Source: Desulforamulus reducens MI-1
Lineage (GTDB): Bacteria > Bacillota > Desulfotomaculia > Desulfotomaculales > Desulfotomaculaceae
Direction: 5' to 3'
NCBI RefSeq assembly: GCF_000016165.1
Contig: NC_009253.1
Coordinates: forward strand, 2,142,332 to 2,206,331
Length of the DNA: 64,000 bases
How positions within the stretch are numbered: the stretch's first letter is position 1; each line of letters begins with the position of its first letter. Below, one piece after another: positions 56,979-64,000 of this stretch. The position numbers and the translations under genes are program-made. A model generated the notes under the pieces. That model had not been told where the DNA came from, did no database searches, and saw only the letters and a program-made list of their open reading frames with translations.

Positions 56979-58311
56979 TGATGAAGAGCATATGTGCTGG
57001 GCCTTAGAGAAGGGACTCATGCAGGAGGGATATCAGGTTTTTACATCTACCCGAGGGAAGCACGGACTTGATATTATTCGTAAAGAAACTCCCTCACTGG
57101 TCATTCTGGATTTAAAAATGCCAGAAATGGACGGGTTAGAGGTACTAGTTAAGGCTAAGGATTTAATGCCAAAGCTTCCTATCATTATGATTACAGCCCA
57201 TGGAACCATTGATACTGCCATTGAGGCTATGAAACTGGGAGCAACAGATTATATTACTAAACCCTTTGACCTTGATGAACTTAAAATGGTGATTCGACAG
57301 GCTTTGATGGTTAATCATTTGCAAGAAGAAGTAACTTTTTTGCGATCAGAGTTAAATAAAAAGTATGGTCAAATTGTCGGAAATAGTCAGGCAATTCATG
57401 ATGTTTGTGGCCTAATTGAAAAGGTCGCCGATAGTAATGCCACAGTTCTAGTTACCGGGGAAAGTGGAACTGGCAAAGAAATTACTGCTCTATCTATACA
57501 TCAACTAAGCTCACGTCGGGATAAACCCTTTGTCCCCATTAACTGTGCAGCTCTTCCAGAATCTTTGTTGGAAAGTGAATTGTTTGGTCATGAAAAGGGA
57601 GCTTTTACTGGAGCAGTGGCACGTAAATTGGGACGATTTGAGTTAGCTAATCAAGGAACCCTCTTCCTGGACGAAATTACAGAGATGCCCCTATCTATGC
57701 AAGTAAAACTTCTGCGAGTATTACAGGAAAAGGAATTCGAAAGAGTGGGCGGGACTGATAGTATAAAAATTGACGTAAGGGTTATTGCCGCAACTAACAG
57801 AGACCCCATGGAATGTATCAGAAAGGGTACCTTTAGAGAGGACTTGTTCTACCGGCTGAATGTTTTACCCATCCATTTACCGCCCTTAAGGGAACGAACA
57901 GAAGATATACCCTTATTAGCTATGCATTTCATTAAAAAATTCAATCCATCCCAGGAGCAACGTATGTCCCCCGAGGCCATGGGATTATTGATATCCTATG
58001 AATGGCCCGGCAATATCCGCGAGTTACAAAATGTTATTGAAAGATCTATTATTTTAGCTCAGGGTAATGAAATAAAACCTCACCATTTGCCAAAGGAAAT
58101 TCAAAAATTAGATGAGGTAAAAAACGAAACAACCCACGGCCTTATTATTAATTTCCCAGATGATGGAATTTCCTTTGATGAAGTAGAAAAGGAATTAATT
58201 TTAAAAGCGTTAGAAAAGAGCAATGGCAATCAAACCCGGGCTGCCCAATTACTGGGTATAACCCGCTCTGCCTTACTTTACAGAGCCCAAAAATATAGGC
58301 TAAAAATATAA
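56950..58311 (+). CDS. NtrC-family sigma-54-dependent response regulator
   Basis: About 453 residues. Receiver domain with LVIDDEEHMCWALEKGL and the phosphoacceptor Asp in LVILDLKMPEMDG, AAA+ domain with Walker A GESGTGKE and the sigma-54 contact loop GAFTGAV, Walker B LFLDEI, and a C-terminal Fis-type HTH (GNQTRAAQLLGITRSALLYR). It activates sigma-54 promoters. Start choice is uncertain among GTG 56947, TTG 56950 and TTG 56956; 56950 has the best spacing from AGGAAGG. It overlaps the kinase gene by about 29 bases, indicating coupling. Confidence 0.9.
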   Translation: MILNKILVIDDEEHMCWALEKGLMQEGYQVFTSTRGKHGLDIIRKETPSLVILDLKMPEMDGLEVLVKAKDLMPKLPIIMITAHGTIDTAIEAMKLGATDYITKPFDLDELKMVIRQALMVNHLQEEVTFLRSELNKKYGQIVGNSQAIHDVCGLIEKVADSNATVLVTGESGTGKEITALSIHQLSSRRDKPFVPINCAALPESLLESELFGHEKGAFTGAVARKLGRFELANQGTLFLDEITEMPLSMQVKLLRVLQEKEFERVGGTDSIKIDVRVIAATNRDPMECIRKGTFREDLFYRLNVLPIHLPPLRERTEDIPLLAMHFIKKFNPSQEQRMSPEAMGLLISYEWPGNIRELQNVIERSIILAQGNEIKPHHLPKEIQKLDEVKNETTHGLIINFPDDGISFDEVEKELILKALEKSNGNQTRAAQLLGITRSALLYRAQKYRLKI

Positions 58312-58336
58312 AACACAACCACCCGGTTGTGTTTTT
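58312..58336. terminator. Bidirectional terminator between the response regulator and the NHEJ ligase
   Basis: AACACAACC/GGTTGTGTT perfect 9-base stem with a 4-base loop; T-runs on both strands. It lies between convergent 3' ends. Confidence 0.9.
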
Positions 58337-58337
58337 A

Positions 58338-59288
58338 CTATTGATCTATTGTGCATTCCTGCGGGTTCTTATCATACCGTAGTCCTTTATAACTGGGGTG
58401 CCTCAATCTACCCTCTGGACTGATTTCGGTAAATGTCACTTCGCAAATTAATGTCGGTTTAACCCAAACAGGAGATCGAAACTCTCCCCTAGGGGGAGTA
58501 AAAACCGATTCATCAATCTCTAATGGTTCCATTAGTCTCAATAATTTGTTCTCGTCATCTTTGCCAAAGCCGGTCCCTACCTTCCCCATGTATATCCATT
58601 TACCTTGATTAAAACCAACTAGTATCAGGGAACCTAGATGCCGGTGACCTTCTCCCTTTTCCCAACCGGCAATAACCCATTCTGCCGAATGAGTATTGCG
58701 TACTTTTTTCCAGACTGGTGACCTTTTCCCAGGCATGTATAAACTATCTAACCGTTTCGCCATCATTCCCTCAAGCCCAACTTTCTGAACTGCTTCATAA
58801 AATTTAATACCCGAACCATGTACATATTGAGATACAATCAAATGGGTTCCCGGCTCTATAATATCCTCAAGGACTTTTTTTCTGCTCTCCAGTGGTAAAT
58901 TCATAATACTCTCGCCGTCTTTGTATAAAACATCAAAGGCAATAAAGCTTACAGGAAAACGTCTGGATAGCTGATTCACTTTTAAAGCATCCGTTATCTT
59001 TCCCCTAGATTGAAGTTTGCTAAAGGATGGTTTACCTTCCTCCAGCACTACAATTTCTCCATCCAATATGGCTGGTTTCTGTATAACTTTTTTATGTAAA
59101 TTTTGCAATTCGGGAAACCTTTCCGTGAGATTTATTAAATTTCTTGAGAGAATGGTTGTTTGCTCACTTAGATAGACTAACCCACGGTAACCATCCCATT
59201 TTATTTCATATAAGTAATCATTGCTATCAAAGGGGTCTGCTGGTACAGCTAACATAGGTTTTACCTTTGGTAACTTACTGTTGTTCAT
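58338..59288 (-). CDS. ATP-dependent DNA ligase of the NHEJ system (LigD ligase domain)
   Basis: 316 residues, ligase domain only. Motif I EIKWDGYRG holds the adenylated Lys, DGEIVVLEEG is motif III, VGLEGMMAKRLDSLYMPG is motif IV and SPVWKKVRN is motif V; an OB domain follows. It seals double-strand breaks with Ku. The start ATG follows AAGGA. It is downstream of ku (18-base gap), so the two are co-transcribed. The polymerase domain that often fuses to this ligase is a separate gene at 39267-40178. Confidence 0.93.
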   Translation of the reverse strand: MNNSKLPKVKPMLAVPADPFDSNDYLYEIKWDGYRGLVYLSEQTTILSRNLINLTERFPELQNLHKKVIQKPAILDGEIVVLEEGKPSFSKLQSRGKITDALKVNQLSRRFPVSFIAFDVLYKDGESIMNLPLESRKKVLEDIIEPGTHLIVSQYVHGSGIKFYEAVQKVGLEGMMAKRLDSLYMPGKRSPVWKKVRNTHSAEWVIAGWEKGEGHRHLGSLILVGFNQGKWIYMGKVGTGFGKDDENKLLRLMEPLEIDESVFTPPRGEFRSPVWVKPTLICEVTFTEISPEGRLRHPSYKGLRYDKNPQECTIDQ

Positions 59289-59306
59289 GCCAATCCTTGT
59301 CCCCTT

Positions 59307-60149
59307 TTACGAGGCCGTGGCCTTTTTTGTCCTGGTGGTTTTCTTTTTAGTGGCATCTTTCTTTAATGCGTTATCCCTTTCCTGTTTGGCCAGATCAATA
59401 CTTGCTTTCAATGCAGACATTAGATCTACCACTTTATCGGTTTGGACAGCAGGAACTGCTTCTACCTCTTCCCCAGCAATCTTTGCCTGGATCACTTCTA
59501 AAAGTTGTTGACGATATTCATCTGTGTATTTTTCCGGTTTAAAGGGTGCTGATAAATTATTAATAAGATTTACTGCCATTTTCAATTCATTTTCGTGAAG
59601 TTCTATTTCATAGTCCAATTCTGGAATACCACTTGGTTTTCTTACTTCATCTGGGTAAAACATGGTATTAATAGTAAGAACACCATCAGCCACCCTAAGA
59701 GCAGCAAGTGATTCTTTGTCCCGAATGATAACCTTAGCCACCGCCACTTTGCCAGTTTCTTGCATTGATCTTTTTAGTAATTCGTAGACCTTTTGTCCCC
59801 CTTCACCCGGCGCTAGATAGTAACCCTTATCAAAATAAAGAGGATCAATATCAGTTAAATCAACAAAGTCAACAATGTTAATGCTTTTTGTTTTTTCTCC
59901 AGGCAAGTTTTCAAAGTCTTCATCTTTCATCACCACATATTTACCCTTTTCATATTCATAGCCTTTTACAATTTCTTCGTTGTTTATTTCCGTATTACAA
60001 TAGGGGCAATACCTACGATATTGAATGGGTGTTTTACATTTATCATGTAGATAATTAAATTTTATGCTTTTCTTTTCCGTGGCGGCATACATCTTAACCG
60101 GCACATACACTAAACCAAAACTTACTGCACCTTTCCAAAGGGGTCTCAT
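59307..60149 (-). CDS. ku: Ku homodimer protein of non-homologous end joining
   Basis: 280 residues. MRPLWKGAVSFGLVYVPVKM is the typical N-terminus, followed by the beta-barrel core (YLHDKCKTPIQYRRYCPYC) and a Lys-rich C-terminal tail that helps DNA binding. Ku rings load on broken DNA ends and recruit the ligase. ATG 60149 lies after GGAGGAG; a longer reading to 60209 overlaps the upstream terminator. In Bacillus spores this pathway is part of germination repair. Confidence 0.95.
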   Translation of the reverse strand: MRPLWKGAVSFGLVYVPVKMYAATEKKSIKFNYLHDKCKTPIQYRRYCPYCNTEINNEEIVKGYEYEKGKYVVMKDEDFENLPGEKTKSINIVDFVDLTDIDPLYFDKGYYLAPGEGGQKVYELLKRSMQETGKVAVAKVIIRDKESLAALRVADGVLTINTMFYPDEVRKPSGIPELDYEIELHENELKMAVNLINNLSAPFKPEKYTDEYRQQLLEVIQAKIAGEEVEAVPAVQTDKVVDLMSALKASIDLAKQERDNALKKDATKKKTTRTKKATAS

Positions 60150-60205
60150 AGTTCTCCTCCATTGTTTTTCTTGTAGTATGCCCGACTCTAGCAATGAAAT
60201 GAATA

Positions 60206-60240
60206 ACAAAAATCCACTGCCCTATATTTAGGGAGTGGAT
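60206..60240 (-). terminator. Terminator of the spoVR operon
   Basis: ATCCACT/AGTGGAT arms with inner CCCTA/TAGGG pairing, continuing as TTTTTGTTATT on the minus strand. It begins 10 bases after the spoVR stop and separates that operon from ku. Confidence 0.85.
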
Positions 60241-60249
60241 CTTTGGTAT

Positions 60250-61662
60250 TTATAAAAATTTACGACTACCCTTTGCTCCATCAAAGGAGAATAAAGCAGC
60301 TTTATTGTCAATTTCAGTTTCAATGTAAACTGGTCGATTCCAAAGATTAAAGATATGCACCAGTGTCTTTTCTAGATATTTAATATCCAACTCCCGGTCT
60401 TCAAAAGCATGCTTAAGATAAAGTTCACCCCGTTGTTCATAGTCCCCATTTTCCACCATAATAACCGGAAATCCAGAATTGGTCATACTATAGACCAGAT
60501 GGTCCCTCACTTTTTCCCAGTTTTTCTCCACTATTTTCCACTCATGGCCAATCTTCCGATAGAGGTACAAATCCAGTTCCTCAACTAACTCTTTCGTTAA
60601 GTAATTTCGCAGGAAAGAAATATCGTTGTCCATCTCTCTTATTTCAAACAACTTTTCTCTGCCGGCCCCTTCTCCATACTCTTTATCCCAGCGTTTTTCA
60701 ATATCTTCCAACATTTTCAATCCGAGGTAATAGGGGTTAATGCTGTTGCGGGAGGGTAGAACTACGCCGGCATGCATCTTCGCAAATTCAATAGCTTCGG
60801 CCTCATTAATTTCCATTTCCCTCATTATTCTTAGATGCCAGTAAGAGGCCCATCCCTCATTCATGATTTTTGTTTGCATTTGTGGCCAGAAATAAAGCAT
60901 TTCATCTCTCATCGTTGATAATATATCCAATTGCCATTCTTCCAAATCCCTGGCATTTTCCATAATAAACAAGAGAAGGTCCTTTTCCGGTTGTTCGGGT
61001 AATTTGGTCTGCTTGTTCTTTGAGCAATCACCCTGGCATTGACAAGAATGTTCTGGCTGATCTAACTTCCAAAGGTCGTCATAGGTTGCGTCCTGTTTTT
61101 TGCCACAACAGTTTTTCGTTTTGTTTATGCAATGCTCTTTTCGTTTTATCATTCTATGGGGATCTATGTGCTCCTGGATCGATAAAACTGAGTCAATAAA
61201 AGCCTCTACTTTTTGCTGTCCGTAAATCATTTCATATTGGCGAAATCTTTCTGCAGCTACAGCCATGGACTCAATGATATCCTTCGGGTTTGTATGGCTA
61301 AAGTAAATATTATTTTTAAAAAAGTCACAGTGGGCTAGTACATGTGCTGCCACCATTTTGTTTTGAATGATGGTATTACCCTCCAACAGAAATGCATAGC
61401 AAGGATCTGAATTAATAACCATTTCATAGATTCTGCTTAAATTATAATCATACTGTGTTTTCATCCTGTGATATGATTTCCCAAAGGACCAGTGTGTAAA
61501 ACGAGTGGGCATGCCATAGGCACCAAAGGTGTAGATGATTTCCCCAGGGCATATTTCAAATCGCATCGGGTAAAAATCCAACTTAAAATCCTGAGCAATT
61601 TTAATTATTTTCGGAATACTCTCTTCTAATTGACGTAACTCCTCGTTGATTTGATCTCTCAT
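60250..61662 (-). CDS. spoVR: SpoVR family protein
   Basis: 470 residues. PMRFEICPGEIIYTFGAYGM, NEGWASYWHLRIMREM and VLPSRNSINPYYLGLKMLED match SpoVR, needed for spore cortex formation in Bacillus. It contains a short Cys-rich segment (CCGKKQDATYDDLWKL... CQCQGDC). GGGAGGG precedes the ATG. The gene starts 6 bases after yhbH, in the usual prkA-yhbH-spoVR order. Soluble; biochemical activity is not established. Confidence 0.95.
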   Translation of the reverse strand: MRDQINEELRQLEESIPKIIKIAQDFKLDFYPMRFEICPGEIIYTFGAYGMPTRFTHWSFGKSYHRMKTQYDYNLSRIYEMVINSDPCYAFLLEGNTIIQNKMVAAHVLAHCDFFKNNIYFSHTNPKDIIESMAVAAERFRQYEMIYGQQKVEAFIDSVLSIQEHIDPHRMIKRKEHCINKTKNCCGKKQDATYDDLWKLDQPEHSCQCQGDCSKNKQTKLPEQPEKDLLLFIMENARDLEEWQLDILSTMRDEMLYFWPQMQTKIMNEGWASYWHLRIMREMEINEAEAIEFAKMHAGVVLPSRNSINPYYLGLKMLEDIEKRWDKEYGEGAGREKLFEIREMDNDISFLRNYLTKELVEELDLYLYRKIGHEWKIVEKNWEKVRDHLVYSMTNSGFPVIMVENGDYEQRGELYLKHAFEDRELDIKYLEKTLVHIFNLWNRPVYIETEIDNKAALFSFDGAKGSRKFL

Positions 61663-61667
61663 ATCAT

Positions 61668-62822
61668 CTACCCTCCCCCTTGGTCGGGTTTTTTGAAAAA
61701 GGCTTTAAGTGCTGGATATACCCCTGTTTTATCCCGAATTGTTACACTAACAAAGGACGGGCTATTAATTTTTTTAAGGGATGAGTTAAGCGTACTGGTA
61801 TAGTAATAGGGACCTTCTATTTCTCCATAACCAACCAAATTGCATTTGTTTAACAGTTCTTCAATTAAGCGTATGCATTTTTCATTATCACTGGAAAGGT
61901 TATCGCCATCTGAGAAGTGAAAGGCATAAATATTGTAATCTTCTTTAGGATATCGAGTATTAATGAGGTCTAAGGCAAGTTGATAAACCGAAGAACAACG
62001 CGTACCCCCGCTTTCCCCTTTGGTAAAGAATTCATCTTCGCTTACTTCTTTGGCTTCGGTATGATGGGCTAGAAAAACAATTTCTACGTTTTGGTATTTA
62101 GTACGCAGAAATCTTACCATCCAAAAGAAGAAGCTTCTGGCAATATATTTTTCAAAGGGACCCATAGATCCGGAGGTGTCCATCATCGCTAGTACCACTG
62201 CACTGGACTCATATTTTGGTATAACTTCCCATGTTTTATATCTTAAATCATCCGGCGTAATCCCATGAATACCCGGGTTACCCTTTAAGGCATTGCGTTT
62301 AAGGACTTCCAAAATAGTCCTTTTCCGATCAACATTGCTTTGGATACCATACTTTCTGACATCGCGAAATTCAATTGATTCTGAGGCCAATTGTTTATTC
62401 TTTTTTTCTTTCAGATTGGGCAGTCCCAAATCTTCAAAAACTATTTTTTCTATCTCATCAATGGTTACATCAGCTTCGTAGTAATCATGGCCTGCTTCCT
62501 CCCCCGCTCCGGGTCCATTACCCGGAGACTGTTGAGGATCACTCCCCAGTACGTCGCCAACTTTACTTTTACCATCTCCTTGCCCTGCATGTTTTTGCTT
62601 CCTGGCATCATAGCGAAATCGATATTGATCCAATGAGCGAATGGGTACTTTAACAACCCTACGCCCATCTGACAAAATAATACTTTCTTCACTAACAATA
62701 TCCGCCAGGTTCTTTTTGATTGCTTCGCGTACCTTCTCCCGATGACGGTGTTGGTCAACTTCACCTTTACGGTGAAGCGACCAATCTTCTCTGGTAATAA
62801 TAAAATTATAGGTCAAAGCCAT
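61668..62822 (-). CDS. yhbH: YhbH/YeaH family stress protein
   Basis: 384 residues. VDQHRHREKVREAIKKNLAD at the N-terminus and a von Willebrand A-like core (AVVLAMMDTSGSMGPFEKYI with DxSxS) are characteristic of YhbH/YeaH. In Bacillus it is a sporulation/stress protein co-expressed with prkA and spoVR. The start may be ATG 62822 or GTG 62825; the SD TAGGAG lies very close to both and overlaps the prkA stop codon. Confidence 0.93.
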   Translation of the reverse strand: MALTYNFIITREDWSLHRKGEVDQHRHREKVREAIKKNLADIVSEESIILSDGRRVVKVPIRSLDQYRFRYDARKQKHAGQGDGKSKVGDVLGSDPQQSPGNGPGAGEEAGHDYYEADVTIDEIEKIVFEDLGLPNLKEKKNKQLASESIEFRDVRKYGIQSNVDRKRTILEVLKRNALKGNPGIHGITPDDLRYKTWEVIPKYESSAVVLAMMDTSGSMGPFEKYIARSFFFWMVRFLRTKYQNVEIVFLAHHTEAKEVSEDEFFTKGESGGTRCSSVYQLALDLINTRYPKEDYNIYAFHFSDGDNLSSDNEKCIRLIEELLNKCNLVGYGEIEGPYYYTSTLNSSLKKINSPSFVSVTIRDKTGVYPALKAFFKKPDQGGG

Positions 62823-62827
62823 CACTC

Positions 62828-64000
62828 CTAGCGACTTAACAAACTGCCCACATACTTCAAGAGTTCATTGGCACAAACAGGACAATATCCATGCTCAGCA
62901 ATTAACCGTGCACTTACTTCATTAATTCTCTTTAACTGTTCGCCATCTGGTGTTTTGCTCGAGGTTGTAATCTTGACAATATCCTTTAAATCTGCAAACA
63001 ATTTTTTCTCAATGGCTTCCCGTAATCTCTCATGGCTGTTGTAGTTAAATTTTTTATTTTTTCTGGCATAACTGGATAGACGGATTAAAATCTCCTCTCG
63101 GAAAGCTTTCTTAGCATTTTCCGAAATACCAATTTGTTCCTCTATGGAGCGCATTAACTTTTCATCGGGGTCCATTTCTTCATCTGTAATTGGGTCCTTG
63201 GTTTTAACACCGTTACAGTATGCCTCTACATTATCCAAATAGTTATTAAACAACACCTTGGCTGATTCTTCAAAGGAATATACAAAAGCCTTTTGCACTT
63301 CTTTTTTTGCCATTTCATCGTACTCTTTTCTGGCTACGGAGATAAAATTAAGCAACCTCTCCTTCTCTTCCTGCGTGATGGACGGATGCTGATCAAGTCC
63401 ATCCTTAATAGCCCTAAGTACATCCAAAGGGTTAATACATTGCGTGTTTGTTCGAATCAGCGCCGAGGACAGGCGGTTTATAACATAGCGCGGATCAACC
63501 CCACTCATACCCTCATCAACGGCCTCATTATGAAGCTCTTTGAGATCCTTTTGTTTGAAGCCTTCTACATCTTCTCCATCATAAAGTTTCATTTTCTTAA
63601 CAATATCCATCCCCTGTTTCTTGGATTCCTTCAACCTGGATAGAACCGAAAAAATGCTTGCCACCCTTAGGGCATGGGGAGCGATATGAATAGAGTTTAA
63701 ATCACTTTGCTTAATAAGCTTTTCATAAATTTTCACTTCATCGGTAACCTTCAAATTATAAGGTATTTTCATGACAATGATCCGGGACTGAAGGGCTTCA
63801 TTTTTCTTATTGCTGATAAATGTCCGATACTCATTTTCATTGGTATGGGCAATGATCATCTCGTCGGCATAGATTAAAGCAAACCGACCGGCTTTAAAAT
63901 TTCCTTCCTGAGAAAGGGATAACAGATTCCATAAAAATTTTTCATCGCATTTTAGCATTTCCTGAAATTCCATTAATCCTCGGTTTGAAATATTTAATTC
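62828..64000 (-). CDS. prkA: PrkA serine protein kinase / AAA+ protease, C-terminal part, cut by the window edge
   Basis: 390 codons are visible; the frame is open to the right edge. ELNISNRGLMEFQEMLKCDE and FALIYADEMIIAHTNENEY are in the AAA core region, and the C-terminal part resembles the PrkA kinase domain. PrkA (YeaG) acts in sporulation and stress and depends on ATP. It is the first known gene of the prkA-yhbH-spoVR set, with its promoter outside the window. Confidence 0.94.
   Translation of the reverse strand, partial: ELNISNRGLMEFQEMLKCDEKFLWNLLSLSQEGNFKAGRFALIYADEMIIAHTNENEYRTFISNKKNEALQSRIIVMKIPYNLKVTDEVKIYEKLIKQSDLNSIHIAPHALRVASIFSVLSRLKESKKQGMDIVKKMKLYDGEDVEGFKQKDLKELHNEAVDEGMSGVDPRYVINRLSSALIRTNTQCINPLDVLRAIKDGLDQHPSITQEEKERLLNFISVARKEYDEMAKKEVQKAFVYSFEESAKVLFNNYLDNVEAYCNGVKTKDPITDEEMDPDEKLMRSIEEQIGISENAKKAFREEILIRLSSYARKNKKFNYNSHERLREAIEKKLFADLKDIVKITTSSKTPDGEQLKRINEVSARLIAEHGYCPVCANELLKYVGSLLSR

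Overview
The window looks like a chromosomal segment of a low- to mid-GC, endospore-forming Firmicute, most like the Desulfotomaculum/Desulforamulus group of Peptococcaceae. The evidence is CodY, HslUV, PolC-type DNA polymerase, the SpoVR/YhbH/PrkA sporulation operon, a conserved Firmicute translation-cell envelope gene order, and SulP and SLC13 anion transporters of the kind used by sulfate reducers. The genus is an inference from gene content, not from an alignment. Nearly everything lies on the minus strand. Only a divergent L,D-transpeptidase-like gene (12.5 kb) and a two-component pair (55.4-58.3 kb) run on the plus strand.

Region 1 (1-39 kb) is the housekeeping backbone. In transcription order (right to left) it holds dprA, topA, trmFO, xerC, hslV, hslU, codY; then rpsB, tsf, pyrH, frr; a PASTA mini-protein and a ferredoxin; uppS, cdsA, an AI-2E permease, dxr, rseP, ispG, proS, a GT28 glycosyltransferase and polC. 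A small envelope block follows (YkuD-like gene, polysaccharide deacetylase, PHP phosphoesterase). Then come rimP, nusA, ylxR, ylxQ, infB, rbfA, nrnA, truB, ribF, two unknown small genes, rpsO and the 5' end of pnp. Compared with Bacillus subtilis, the fla/che operon that sits between codY and rpsB is missing, ylxP is missing, and several genes are inserted. infB carries 13 copies of a 36-bp, 12-residue repeat.

Region 2 (40-55 kb) is an accessory ion-transport island. A three-gene set (MpsC/DUF2294 small protein, SLC13/DASS permease, NhaD/ArsB-type permease) occurs twice in tandem and in the same order, each gene with its own terminator or promoter. Beside it lies a six-gene probable operon: a 47-residue protein, a CBS-pair protein, an unknown 119-residue protein, a WYL-type regulator, a second CBS-pair protein and a SulP anion transporter. 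A 91-residue cysteine-rich protein and an IS1380-family insertion lie between the two parts. A histidine kinase and an NtrC-type sigma-54 activator are divergent from the SulP operon.

Region 3 (58-64 kb) holds the NHEJ ligase and Ku, next to the spoVR-yhbH-prkA operon, whose prkA runs off the right edge. The matching NHEJ polymerase lies 18 kb away (39.3-40.2 kb), on the other side of the transport island, which suggests the island split an ancestral NHEJ cluster. No tRNA, rRNA, CRISPR array, prophage or known metabolite riboswitch was seen.
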